Notes: generated by a model not told the origin, from the sequence alone. DNA of 28,742 nt from an uncultured Blautia sp. (GCA_934402155.1 CAKRTP010000008.1:1-28742); one strand, 5' to 3'. Shown: positions 1 through 7,551, counted from the stretch's first letter. Numbers and translations: made by a program.

Positions 1-212
1 CTCTTGAGATTGGATTTTCATTTTATCTTATTCTAATTCGTTTTTCTATATGACATTATTATAATGGTTCTATAAAGGTACGGCAAGGGAGAGCTGTGGC
101 AAAGATAGAAATAAAGGAAAAAGAATGAAGAATAAAAAATGTAGAAGTTAAGTTGTAGGAAAATTTTTTATATTTGGTCTTAAAGCATACTGGGCAATTA
201 TGAAGCTAAAGA

Positions 213-252
213 AGCATTCTCACACAGATGTTGTATGAGAATGTTTCTTTTT
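213..252 (+). terminator. Rho-independent terminator candidate
   Basis: Arms 213-222 and 236-245 pair over ten bases with one G-T wobble around a 13-base loop and run into a T-rich tract (243-252). It likely ends a transcription unit lying left of the window. Confidence 0.6.
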
Positions 253-310
253 ATATTTGAATATAGAAAATGGAAATTCTTATTTTTTGTGATATACTTA
301 CTATATACAA

Positions 311-326
311 ATACCAGGTGTGGTAT
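311..326 (+). promoter_or_regulatory. Palindrome in flavodoxin-gene promoter region
   Basis: ATACCA-GGTG-TGGTAT is a perfect inverted repeat with six-base arms, placed 27 bases before the start codon and directly abutting a TATAAA-like stretch. The position suits an operator overlapping a promoter, but the regulator is unknown and the palindrome is short. Confidence 0.3.
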
Positions 327-352
327 AAAATTAAAAAATAGGAGGATGCCAT

Positions 353-877
353 ATGAAGATTATAATTATTAATGGAAGTGCCAGAAAGGGAAATACATTA
401 ACAGCAATCAATGCATTTATAAAAGGTGCCTCTAAGAAAAACGAAATTGAAGTGCTCGAGCCGGACAAACTGCAAATAGCTCCATGCAAGGGCTGTGATG
501 TCTGTCAATGTCATAAGGGCTGCGTGGATAGTGATGATACAAATCCGACAATTGACAAGATTGCAGCAGCTGACATGATTCTCTTTACAACACCTGTATA
601 TTGGTGGGGAATGTCGGCGCAGCTGAAGCTTGTGATCGACAAATGCTATTGCCGTGGACTGCAGCTGAAAAACAAGAAAGTTGGTGTGATCGTTGTCGGA
701 GGTTCACCGGTTAATAGTATACAGTATGAACTGATTAACAAGCAGTTCGCTTGCATGGCTGCCTATCTGTCATGGGATATGCTCTTTCAGAAATCATATT
801 ATGCCAGTGAAAAAACAGATCTTGCGAAAGATGAAAATGCACTAAAAGAGTTGGAGGATATCGGCAAAAACTTGTGA
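353..877 (+). CDS. Flavodoxin family / NADPH-dependent FMN reductase-like iron-sulfur flavoprotein
   Basis: A 174-residue cytoplasmic flavin oxidoreductase of the NADPH-dependent FMN reductase/flavodoxin-like superfamily. The N-terminus IIIINGSARKGNT is the FMN phosphate-binding loop of this fold, followed near residues 44-58 by a cysteine cluster (CKGCDVCQCHKGC) typical of the iron-sulfur flavoprotein branch, and by TTPVYWWGMSAQLK, the conserved flavin-contacting segment. A clear GGAGG lies seven bases before the ATG. The stop codon is one base from the next start, so it is probably co-transcribed with the diguanylate cyclase. Family members pass electrons to small molecules or quinones; the actual substrate cannot be read from sequence. 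Confidence 0.85.
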   Translation: MKIIIINGSARKGNTLTAINAFIKGASKKNEIEVLEPDKLQIAPCKGCDVCQCHKGCVDSDDTNPTIDKIAAADMILFTTPVYWWGMSAQLKLVIDKCYCRGLQLKNKKVGVIVVGGSPVNSIQYELINKQFACMAAYLSWDMLFQKSYYASEKTDLAKDENALKELEDIGKNL

Positions 878-878
878 G

Positions 879-2249
879 ATGAAAAAGAGAAAATTAATAT
901 TTCTGGCCATCGTAATAATTGCCGCGGCATTATTGATGGAAGGATATATTTTAAAGTATATTAATGACAAAAACTCAAACCGGATGTCAGAGGTGCTTCT
1001 GGATCGTGTTATTGCTGTGCTCGATAAAAATGATGAGAGTGAAGAAAATCTCATCAAATCGCTGAAGGACGATTATATAGTTAGAGCCAAGGCGGTTTCT
1101 TATATTATTGATGCAAAACCAGAGGTGGAATATGACATCGATGAATTACGGAAGATTGCGGTATTGATATCTGTGGATGAGATACATTTGTTTGACACAA
1201 AAGGATATATTTACAGTGGTTCTGTGCCAAAATACTTTGGTTATAGCTTTGATTCCGGAGAACAGATGGAATATTTCAAACCTATGCTTACGGACAAGAA
1301 CCTTACCATGTGCCAGGATCTTACACCGAATACTTCTGAGGCCAAAGAAATGATGTATGCGATCACCTGGAACGAAGCTGGAAATAAAATGATCCAGGTT
1401 GGTATCGCACCGAAACGTCTTCTTAACGAGGTCAGGCAGAATGAAATATCTACTGTAGTTGCGGATATGCCCGTGTATAAGGGCATGGAGATTTTGGTTG
1501 CAGATGCAGATACAAAGATTGTAGCAGGAGCTACAGACAGCAATAAAATAGGACAAGAATTTGACAGTATTGATATGCGGCATTGTCGGTGCGTTCAGAA
1601 GCAGGATGGGGCATATATTGTTGCCGTACTGGTGGAGGATTCTTATTATCTGCAGGGAAATCTTTTTGCCATTCTTATAGTTGGAATCTATCTGGCTCTG
1701 GCTTCGTGTTGTATAGTATACATGTTGTCGAAAGTCATGAAAGAGAAGTACGAAAAGGAAAAATTCCGATATACGTCGAATACGGACGAGCTAACCAGAT
1801 GTTACAACAGGCATGCATATGAGGAGGACATAAACAAACTCGACCTTGATAAGGAATGGGTGTATATTTCTATGGATCTTAATGGCCTCAAGAATGCGAA
1901 CGATTCTTTCGGACATGTGGCGGGGGATGAGCTTATACGGGCGGCTGCGGATTGTATGAAGAATAGTTTCAGTGAATATGGCAAGGTATATAGAGTTGGT
2001 GGCGATGAGTTTGTTGTCATCATTACAAAAGATATACCGCAGTTCGAAACTATTCTGGCAGCATTTGAACAAAAAGTTGCAGACTGGCATGGAGAGTATG
2101 TTGAATCTATGACAGTTTCTTACGGATATGTTTTCAGTTCGGAGAGGAAATGGAACAGTATTTTCGATATCTCAAAAGCCTCGGATGAAAGAATGTATGA
2201 GAATAAGAAGCAATATTACACCAGACGAGGAATAGACAGAAGACAGTAA
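879..2249 (+). CDS. Membrane-bound diguanylate cyclase (GGDEF) with extracytoplasmic sensor
   Basis: A 456-residue signalling enzyme predicted to make cyclic di-GMP. Residues ~5-27 form a first membrane helix, ~30-258 an extracytoplasmic sensor region, ~260-283 a second helix, and ~295-450 a GGDEF domain. The active-site signature is intact: VGGDEF at residues 373-378. The DLNGLKNANDSFGHVAGD segment (~330-350) is the usual metal/GTP-binding region. The RxxD inhibitory site expected five residues before GGDEF is absent (SEYG instead), so classical product inhibition is unlikely. There is no EAL or HD-GYP domain. The start lies one base after the preceding stop, with no strong ribosome site of its own, which suggests translational coupling to the flavoprotein. 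Its ligand is unknown. Confidence 0.9.
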   Translation: MKKRKLIFLAIVIIAAALLMEGYILKYINDKNSNRMSEVLLDRVIAVLDKNDESEENLIKSLKDDYIVRAKAVSYIIDAKPEVEYDIDELRKIAVLISVDEIHLFDTKGYIYSGSVPKYFGYSFDSGEQMEYFKPMLTDKNLTMCQDLTPNTSEAKEMMYAITWNEAGNKMIQVGIAPKRLLNEVRQNEISTVVADMPVYKGMEILVADADTKIVAGATDSNKIGQEFDSIDMRHCRCVQKQDGAYIVAVLVEDSYYLQGNLFAILIVGIYLALASCCIVYMLSKVMKEKYEKEKFRYTSNTDELTRCYNRHAYEEDINKLDLDKEWVYISMDLNGLKNANDSFGHVAGDELIRAAADCMKNSFSEYGKVYRVGGDEFVVIITKDIPQFETILAAFEQKVADWHGEYVESMTVSYGYVFSSERKWNSIFDISKASDERMYENKKQYYTRRGIDRRQ

Positions 2250-2277
2250 AATCAGAGAAATCGAGTGGAAAAATTAA

Positions 2278-2291
2278 AGAAAACGTTTTCA
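2278..2291. promoter_or_regulatory. cre-like palindrome 1
   Basis: AGAAAACGTTTTCA contains the perfect palindrome GAAAACGTTTTC and differs from the catabolite-responsive element pattern TGNAANCGNTNNCA only at the first base. It lies just after the diguanylate cyclase stop codon, 93 bases from a second copy at 2371. A CcpA/LacI-family regulator is the natural candidate. Confidence 0.4.
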
Positions 2292-2297
2292 AAAAAA

Positions 2298-2329
2298 GGC
2301 TGATTCAGTTTGAAAATCAGTCTTTTTTT
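2298..2329 (+). terminator. Rho-independent terminator after diguanylate cyclase
   Basis: GGCTGATT (2298-2305) pairs with AATCAGTC (2315-2322) with one wobble, followed by a run of eight T. It ends the flavoprotein-cyclase transcription unit. Confidence 0.85.
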
Positions 2330-2370
2330 GTGCAAAAACACACGTGAAACGGGGAAAAATATTGATCGTA

Positions 2371-2384
2371 TGAGAACGTTTTCA
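2371..2384. promoter_or_regulatory. cre-like palindrome 2
   Basis: TGAGAACGTTTTCA matches the catabolite-responsive element pattern with one mismatch. It sits 80 bases before the small RsgI-like gene, just upstream of a possible TTGATG (2391) and TATAAT (2416-2421) promoter with a long 19-base spacer. Together with 2278-2291 it may form a two-site operator. Confidence 0.4.
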
Positions 2385-2464
2385 AATGTATTGATGGTAA
2401 TTCAAGTATTGAATATATAATATGATATCAGGATTAAAAATTCAGTAGAAAGGAACTGAAGAAT

Positions 2465-2695
2465 ATGAAAGCAGTTGTTCTTGAAATCATAAAAAAAGAA
2501 GCAGCAGTTCTTACAAAGAATGGACAGATTATAAAGCTTCAGCAGTTTGATTTGTGGCCTGGTGATATCATCGAAGTTTCTGAAGCGGATTTGCAGAAAA
2601 ACAGGATCAACAGAATCGACAAAACCAACCATTTCTACGAAAAAATAAAACTCCAGATGGCTGCGGGATTGAGACTCTGCCGTAAAGACAGTTAA
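2465..2695 (+). CDS. Small protein resembling the RsgI anti-sigma N-terminal domain
   Basis: A 76-residue soluble protein. The segment KAVVLEIIKKEAAVLTKNGQ, followed about 13 residues later by PGDIIEV, fits the pattern of the RsgI N-terminal domain, which in full-length proteins binds sigma factor SigI in the cytoplasm. Here the protein stops shortly after that domain: there is no membrane helix, no extracellular sensor and no sigI-like gene beside it. A ribosome site AAAGGA is ten bases upstream. It sits alone between a terminator and the MATE gene, preceded by the cre-like site at 2371. It could be a free-standing anti-sigma module or an unrelated small beta-barrel protein; the domain assignment is from pattern recognition only. 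Confidence 0.6.
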   Translation: MKAVVLEIIKKEAAVLTKNGQIIKLQQFDLWPGDIIEVSEADLQKNRINRIDKTNHFYEKIKLQMAAGLRLCRKDS

Positions 2696-2795
2696 GAAAT
2701 TAGTAGATGAAAAAACAGTTTAAAAGGGCTATATTTATAAGGCAATATTATGATATAATTGTCTATGAATACTAAGAACCAAGGAAAAACTGTAT

Positions 2796-4151
2796 ATGTT
2801 AAATAAAAAAGATTTCTTAAAATATGCATCAAAACTGGCCTTTCCGATTATGATCCAAAATCTGATCGGAACATTGGTAAATATTGCCGATACGGTAATG
2901 CTTGGATATGTAAGCCAGACTGCCATGTCGGCTTCATCACTTGCCAACCAGTATACTTTCATTCTTTTCTGTTTATATTATGGTATGGCCACAGGTACTT
3001 CGGTTTTATGTGCTCAGTACTGGGGAAAAGGTGATAAAAAGACTATAGAAAAGATTCTTGGCCTTGCGGAACGACTTTCACTGAGTATATCTCTTGTATT
3101 TTTCGCAATCTCCTTCGCTATGCCAACTACGATCATGAAGATTTTTACAAACAGTCCTGATACGATTGCCGCTGGCAGTGAATATTTGAAGGTAATTTCA
3201 TTTTCATTTGTATTTATGGGATTCTCTCAGGTTTTTATGAGTGCTCTTCGAAGCATTGGAAAAATAATGCTGCCATCTGTCACATACATTGTTTCGCTTT
3301 GTGTCAATGTAATCTGTAATGCGACCTTTATCTTTGGTCTGTTTGGACTTCCAAAGCTTGGCGTTACCGGTGTGGCTCTTGGTACTGTCATTGCCAGAAT
3401 CACAGAAGTACTGATCTGCCTCATCTATTCATTAAGAAGTTCCGATGTCAGATTTCGGATAAAATATTTCTTTTCGAAATCAGGTATTCTGTTCCGGGAC
3501 TTTATGAAAATCGCTGCTCCTGCCGTAATAAATGATGTTGTGTGGAGTTTCGCCAGTTCAGCATTTGCAGCAATCCTCGGTCATATTGGTGATGATATGG
3601 TTGCCGCAAATGCCGTTGCTGTTATGGTGGTAAATATTGGTGCGATCGCCTGTCGTGGTTTTGCCAATGCGACTACCATCATTGTCAGCCAGGAACTGGG
3701 TAAAGACAACATTGATACAGCCAGAGAATATGGCAAACGCATGCTCAGAATAACAATGATTGTAAGTCTGATCGGATGTGTCATTATTTTGGCACTACGC
3801 CCTTTGATACTGAATTTTTATCGAGACAAATTAACAGAGACAGCTATTTATTATCTTGGCATTTTTATAATTATGACAACCTGGCGTCTTGTGGGGGAAG
3901 GTATTAATACCTGTCTTATATGCGGCTGCTTCAGAGGCGGTGGTGATTCCAGATTTGGGATGATCATAGATTCTATATTTATGTGGTTTGTTGCAGTTCC
4001 GCTCACCTTCCTTGCAGCATATGTTCTAAAACTGCCGCCTGTCTGGGTGTATTTTGTAATGACTTTGGATGAGTTCGAAAAAATGCCTGTGGTATTCATC
4101 CACTATTTCAGAGGTAAATGGCTTACAAACATTACCAGAGATTTTGATTGA
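2796..4151 (+). CDS. MATE family multidrug/cation exporter
   Basis: A 451-residue inner-membrane exporter of the multidrug and toxic compound extrusion family (DinF/NorM-like), which uses Na+ or H+ gradients. About twelve hydrophobic helices are visible, in two halves. The N-terminal FPIMIQNLIGTLVNIADTVM and the mid-protein APAVINDVVWSF segments are the equivalent helices of each half, as usual for the family. Length is typical. The ribosome site AAGGA is ten bases before the ATG, and a TATAAT -10 element lies at 2754-2759. The protein ends at ITRDFD; another frame stays open for 21 more codons after it (see findings). Substrate unknown. Confidence 0.9.
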   Translation: MLNKKDFLKYASKLAFPIMIQNLIGTLVNIADTVMLGYVSQTAMSASSLANQYTFILFCLYYGMATGTSVLCAQYWGKGDKKTIEKILGLAERLSLSISLVFFAISFAMPTTIMKIFTNSPDTIAAGSEYLKVISFSFVFMGFSQVFMSALRSIGKIMLPSVTYIVSLCVNVICNATFIFGLFGLPKLGVTGVALGTVIARITEVLICLIYSLRSSDVRFRIKYFFSKSGILFRDFMKIAAPAVINDVVWSFASSAFAAILGHIGDDMVAANAVAVMVVNIGAIACRGFANATTIIVSQELGKDNIDTAREYGKRMLRITMIVSLIGCVIILALRPLILNFYRDKLTETAIYYLGIFIIMTTWRLVGEGINTCLICGCFRGGGDSRFGMIIDSIFMWFVAVPLTFLAAYVLKLPPVWVYFVMTLDEFEKMPVVFIHYFRGKWLTNITRDFD

Positions 4152-4242
4152 TCATGGTGATATCTGGGAGCCAGAGAATTCAGATGTGAAGAATGACTTA
4201 AAGAAGCATCGTTAATGTGTAATCAGAGGAGAATATTATAAA

Positions 4243-4608
4243 ATGATGGATTGCATTATAGTTGGCCTGGGAGGATTCCTTGGAGCCGTAACTCGTTATC
4301 TGATCGGATTAATTCCCATAAACCCGCAAAGCGGCTTTCCGATAAAGACATTATTGATTAATATTGTCGGAGCATTTGTGATAGGACTTGTTGTAGCATT
4401 TGGTGCAAAGAAGGACTGGAATCCGCAATTGATTTTATTTTTAAAGGTTGGCATCTGTGGAGGCTTTACGACATTTTCTTCTTTTGCGTTGGAAACGAAT
4501 CAGTTAATGGAACGAGGCACAGGCTGGTGGGCGATGTTCTATGTTGCGCTGAGCGTAATAGGAGCAGTGGCAGCAGTATATGCAGCACAGTATGCAGTCG
4601 TAAGATAA
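4243..4608 (+). CDS. crcB: Fluoride channel FluC/CrcB
   Basis: A 121-residue, four-helix membrane protein of the Fluc fluoride channel family, which lets toxic fluoride leave the cell as a dual-topology dimer. Recognisable family segments are GGFLGAVTRYLIG near the N-terminus, the Asn-containing helix LLINIVGAFVIGL (~residues 45-57), and GICGGFTTFSSFALE (~residues 75-90), with the phenylalanines and polar track that line the pore. AGAGGAG lies upstream of the start. Only one copy is present, consistent with a homodimer. I looked for a crcB-motif fluoride riboswitch in the 91 bases upstream and did not recognise one. Confidence 0.92.
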   Translation: MMDCIIVGLGGFLGAVTRYLIGLIPINPQSGFPIKTLLINIVGAFVIGLVVAFGAKKDWNPQLILFLKVGICGGFTTFSSFALETNQLMERGTGWWAMFYVALSVIGAVAAVYAAQYAVVR

Positions 4609-4647
4609 AATTCAGAGGAAAATAGTTCCGGTACATATCTTGCAAAA

Positions 4648-4697
4648 CGAAAAATCCGAAAAAACAGAGTTATTTCTGTCTTTTCGGATTTTTTTTG
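4648..4697. terminator. Bidirectional terminator between crcB and cstA
   Basis: An A-rich arm with AAAATCCGAAAA pairs with TTTTCGGATTTT, with an inner ACAGA/TCTGT helix around a short loop. T-runs on both strands let it serve both convergent genes. Confidence 0.85.
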
Positions 4698-4715
4698 TTT
4701 TTTATCTCATGATTA

Positions 4716-6419
4716 TTATGCCTGTTCTGATGCCTTTTTTGTCTCTGGTTTTTCCAGAAGTTTCTTAATACCCTGGATTGCTACCAGTACACCCAGTATC
4801 AACAGCAGTATTGCAAATATCAGCTGTAAAGAATTTCCAAGATCCAGACCGGTTGTTACAAATGCCCTGGAAAGCTTAACAATTGTCATGCCAAGTGCTG
4901 TGAAGGTAACTGCCATCATGAATACCATTGGAATCCAGAGCATACAGCCCTGACGTTTTGTCTTCTTTAAAAATACTGCACAGGCTACGAGGGCAAGAAC
5001 AGATAACAACTGGTTTGCAGAACCAAACAGTGGCCAGATTTCTGCATAGCCTACTTTTGTAAGCAGATAGGCCAGTACAAGTGTAATGATTGTTGCAAAA
5101 TATTTATTAGTCATCACCTTTAAAAATGGGTTCATATTTTCCTCATCTGTGTCAGAATCAAGGAAAAACTCCTGGAATGAGAGTCGTCCGACTCTGGCTA
5201 CAGAGTCAAGAGAGGTCAGTGCAAATGCAGATACAGCAAGGTTGATTAATGTAAATACCAGTGAATGTGGCAAACCGATCACAGAAAGGAAATTTGCGAT
5301 CGCACCTGCAAAAATCTGAGGTTGAGTTGTCAGTCCCTGGGCCGCTGCTTCACCATCTGCAAAAGAGGCTACGGCGATCAATGCGATAATGGCAAGCATA
5401 CTCTCCATCAGCATTGCACCAAATGAAACAGGGAGCATATTTTTTTCATTTTTTATCTGTTTGGACGCAGTACCTGAGGATACCAGGGAATGGAAGCCTG
5501 AAACTGCACCACAGGCGATTGTTACGAACAAAATTGGAAACATATACTGTCCGTCAACATTAAAGCTGGTAAAAGCCTTCAGATTACAGGATGGGTTAGC
5601 TGCAAATACGCCAATTACCGCACCGACGATCATAAAAATAAGCAGATAACTGTTCAGATAATCACGTGGCTGAAGCAATGCCCATACAGGTGTAACACTG
5701 GCTATCAGAATGTATGCAAATATAATAAGGTGCCAGGTTCCAAGACTTATGTATATCGGAAATTTAAGTCCCAGTGCAATTGCTGCTACAAGCAACACGA
5801 TTGCAAAAGCTGTATTGACCCATTTATTGAACTTTGTGTATTTCAGGAAAAATCCAAGTCCAACAGCTTCTATTATGAATAACATGGAAGTAGTTGCAAC
5901 AGCTCCATTTGCAGCTACTTTTGTAACTTCTCCCGTGGTACTTGTGGCAAATCCATTAAAGGTTCCTGCTACTACATCTGCAAATGCTGCAACAACCAGA
6001 ATACAGAATAACCAGCAGAATAAAAGGAATAATTTTTTTCCTAATTTTCCGATATATGCCTCAATGATATATCCGATTGTACGTCCTTTATTTTTTACAG
6101 ATGCATACATGGAAGCAAAATCCTGAACAGCACCAAAGAATACACCGCCGATCAGAATCCACAGCATAACCGGAAGCCAGCCAAAAATTGCAGCCTGGAT
6201 AGGTCCGTTGATCGGGCCTGCACCTGCGATGGATGCAAACTGATGTCCAAATACTACATTGGTATCTGCCGGTACATAATCAACTCCGTCTTCCATCTCA
6301 TATGCCGGAGTTTTTGCTTTTGGATCAATTCCCCATTTGTTCTGCAGGTAGCGGCCGTACAGAAGGTATGCACCGCCCAGAACTACAATGGCGATCACCA
6401 TCATCATAATTCCACTCAT
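4716..6419 (-). CDS. cstA: CstA family peptide/pyruvate transporter
   Basis: A 567-residue polytopic membrane transporter of the CstA family. E. coli relatives (CstA, BtsT) import peptides or pyruvate. The hallmark GHQFASIAGAGPINGPI (~residues 58-74) is intact, as are FGAVQDFASMYASVKNKGRTIG and the C-terminal LFGSANQLLSVLALV segment. Fifteen or more hydrophobic helices are apparent. The start is supported by GAGGAG seven bases upstream on the minus strand. Expression is predicted to be controlled by the T-box leader at 6461-6705, which is unexpected for a protein named after carbon starvation and points to amino-acid or peptide import as its role here. It is transcribed alone and ends at the bidirectional terminator near 4650-4697. 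Confidence 0.92.
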   Translation of the reverse strand: MSGIMMMVIAIVVLGGAYLLYGRYLQNKWGIDPKAKTPAYEMEDGVDYVPADTNVVFGHQFASIAGAGPINGPIQAAIFGWLPVMLWILIGGVFFGAVQDFASMYASVKNKGRTIGYIIEAYIGKLGKKLFLLFCWLFCILVVAAFADVVAGTFNGFATSTTGEVTKVAANGAVATTSMLFIIEAVGLGFFLKYTKFNKWVNTAFAIVLLVAAIALGLKFPIYISLGTWHLIIFAYILIASVTPVWALLQPRDYLNSYLLIFMIVGAVIGVFAANPSCNLKAFTSFNVDGQYMFPILFVTIACGAVSGFHSLVSSGTASKQIKNEKNMLPVSFGAMLMESMLAIIALIAVASFADGEAAAQGLTTQPQIFAGAIANFLSVIGLPHSLVFTLINLAVSAFALTSLDSVARVGRLSFQEFFLDSDTDEENMNPFLKVMTNKYFATIITLVLAYLLTKVGYAEIWPLFGSANQLLSVLALVACAVFLKKTKRQGCMLWIPMVFMMAVTFTALGMTIVKLSRAFVTTGLDLGNSLQLIFAILLLILGVLVAIQGIKKLLEKPETKKASEQA

Positions 6420-6460
6420 AATCTTTCTCCTCGTCTTTCTTTGATATAATGATATATATT

Positions 6461-6496
6461 AAAAACGCCCTTGTTATCCAGGGGATAACAAAGGCG
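6461..6496 (-). terminator. Regulated terminator of the cstA T-box
   Basis: CGCC(T)TTGTTATCC pairs with GGATAACAA(G)GGCG over 14 bp with one wobble, then five T on the minus strand. The antiterminator would form from the T-box core just upstream when uncharged tRNA binds. Confidence 0.9.
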
Positions 6497-6705
6497 GAAT
6501 TTCCGTGGTACCACTTTGTATTATCGTATTTATTACCAAACACGATCACTCACTGCAGTCTCTATAAACTGCCTCTTCTGTAACGTGAAGATTACGTCCC
6601 AGCTTACTGAACTCAGTTATATTCAGTGGGATGCTCCCAGGTGATACCATAAAATACCTTCCATCGCATCTCACCCACTTGCGACTCTCTGTACTCCGGT
6701 TATTT
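6461..6705 (-). promoter_or_regulatory. T-box leader (tRNA-sensing riboswitch) of cstA, candidate Tyr specifier
   Basis: Read on the minus strand. Stem I begins near AACCGG (6701-6696), which can pair with CTGAGTT after the specifier. AGTGGG and ATGC (6679-6666) pair with GCATCCCACT (6634-6625), carrying the distal GATGAGATGCGATGG-like loop. The specifier segment reads GAA-TAT-AAC, putting UAU (Tyr) at 6621-6619. The T-box core AAAGTGGTACCACGG lies at 6517-6503. Its TGGT bulge would pair with an ACCA tRNA end, which fits tRNA-Tyr. The leader ends with a 14-bp terminator hairpin (6496-6466) and a T run. The T-box class is certain; the amino acid is inferred from one alignment register (AUA or AAU in others). 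Confidence 0.9.
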
Positions 6706-6753
6706 TCTATGGCCTGTCCTGTTCAATGCATTTCTCTTTATTGATTATCTAAT

Positions 6754-6782
6754 GTTTTACTACTTTTTTTATAAAATTTCAA
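6754..6782 (-). promoter_or_regulatory. Candidate promoter of the cstA leader
   Basis: On the minus strand TTGAAA (6782-6777), a 17-base spacer and TAAAAC (6759-6754) precede the T-box leader. The -35 is good and the -10 weak (four of six). Confidence 0.4.
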
Positions 6783-6901
6783 GAAGTATTTTGTATGTGT
6801 GTTATATTTTTTTTTGTTTTTTCAGACAGGTTGGTGTGGTATTATTATTCTGGAATTACAAATCGATTCTTGACTGGTCCATTATGTAAAGGAGAAAATA
6901 A

Positions 6902-7372
6902 ATGATTATCAGAAAAGCAGAAGAAAAAGATATTCCGAGAATCATGGAATTGTTAGAACAGGTGCTGCAGATTCATGCAGACATAAGACCCGATATTTTT
7001 ATTCCCGGCACGACAAAATATACCGTAGCCGAGTTGACAGAGCTTTTGAAGAATGAAGAAAAACCGATATATGTTGCAGTGAACGAAGCTGATGTTTGTG
7101 TAGGATATGCTTTCTGTCAATTGCAGGAACAGCCTTTTTCAAACAATATGGTGCCGTTTAAATCCCTTTTCATAGATGATTTATGTGTCGATCAGCAGGT
7201 ACGAGGACAGCATATCGGTGAAAGGTTGTTTGAGTTTATAAAAAAGGAAGCCAGAAAAATGAACTGCTATGAAGTGACCTTAAATGTATGGACTGGAAAT
7301 ACAGCAGCAGAAAAATTCTATGAAAAAATAGGAATGAAAACAAAAGAAAGACAGATGGAATATATCTTATAA
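6902..7372 (+). CDS. GNAT family N-acetyltransferase
   Basis: A 156-residue single-domain GNAT acetyltransferase using acetyl-CoA. The start MIIRKAEEKDIPRIMELL is the usual beta1-alpha1 of the fold. SLFIDDLCVDQQVRGQHIGERL (~residues 89-110) contains the acetyl-CoA pyrophosphate-binding motif Q/R-x-x-G-x-G/I. LNVWTGNTAAEKFYEKIGMK (~131-150) is the conserved C-terminal motif. The ribosome site AAAGGAG precedes the ATG. No operon partner. The substrate (amine, protein or antibiotic) cannot be told from sequence. Confidence 0.88.
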   Translation: MIIRKAEEKDIPRIMELLEQVLQIHADIRPDIFIPGTTKYTVAELTELLKNEEKPIYVAVNEADVCVGYAFCQLQEQPFSNNMVPFKSLFIDDLCVDQQVRGQHIGERLFEFIKKEARKMNCYEVTLNVWTGNTAAEKFYEKIGMKTKERQMEYIL

Positions 7373-7383
7373 AATTGACCAAG

Positions 7384-7411
7384 TTACTGTGAACGGAGTG
7401 AACAGTATCTG
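7384..7411. repeat. Short hairpin element, copy 1
   Basis: A 28-base element containing CTGTGAACGGAGTGAACAG. TACTGT pairs with ACAGTA around the loop GAACGGAGTGA. A near-identical copy lies at 22183-22209, with changes that keep pairing (as G-T wobbles). It sits just after the GNAT gene, where it may also serve as a 3' end structure. Confidence 0.5.
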
Positions 7412-7442
7412 TGATGTGCAATAGTTGGCATTGAAAAGTATC

Positions 7443-7472
7443 TTGACAAAAAAACAAACAGAAGTATATAAT
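7443..7472 (+). promoter_or_regulatory. Promoter of the AGCS symporter gene
   Basis: TTGACA (7443-7448) and TATAAT (7467-7472) with an 18-base spacer. Transcription would start near 7479, upstream of the terminator at 7497-7530. Confidence 0.7.
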
Positions 7473-7496
7473 ACAAGAAGATTATACATTTACGCG

Positions 7497-7530
7497 AAGG
7501 AGCAATGTTGCTACAACATTGCTCCTTTTT
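7497..7530 (+). terminator. Strong terminator hairpin inside the AGCS gene leader
   Basis: AAGGAGCAATGTTG pairs perfectly over 14 bp with CAACATTGCTCCTT around a three-base loop and is followed by T residues. It lies after the promoter at 7443-7472 and before the start codon at 7552, so it looks like an attenuator rather than only the end of the upstream gene. Confidence 0.85.
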
Positions 7531-7551
7531 GTTTTGAGGAGGGATAATGAT

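Larger units (their letters stand above)
1..352. other. Leading intergenic region, no gene seen
   Basis: AT-rich stretch with no convincing reading frame. It holds a terminator-like hairpin at 213-252 that probably ends transcription from a gene left of the window, and then the control region of the flavodoxin-like gene, including a short palindrome at 311-326 and the AGGAGG-type ribosome site at 340-345. Confidence 0.6.

Noticed and set aside
2342..2352. CACGTGAAAC resembling half of parS
   Set aside because: Only the right half matches; the left half and final base differ at six of sixteen positions, so ParB binding is unlikely.
4152..4242. Possible fluoride riboswitch before crcB
   Set aside because: The short gap shows GATATCTGGGAGCC but not the conserved crcB-motif pattern or a terminator.
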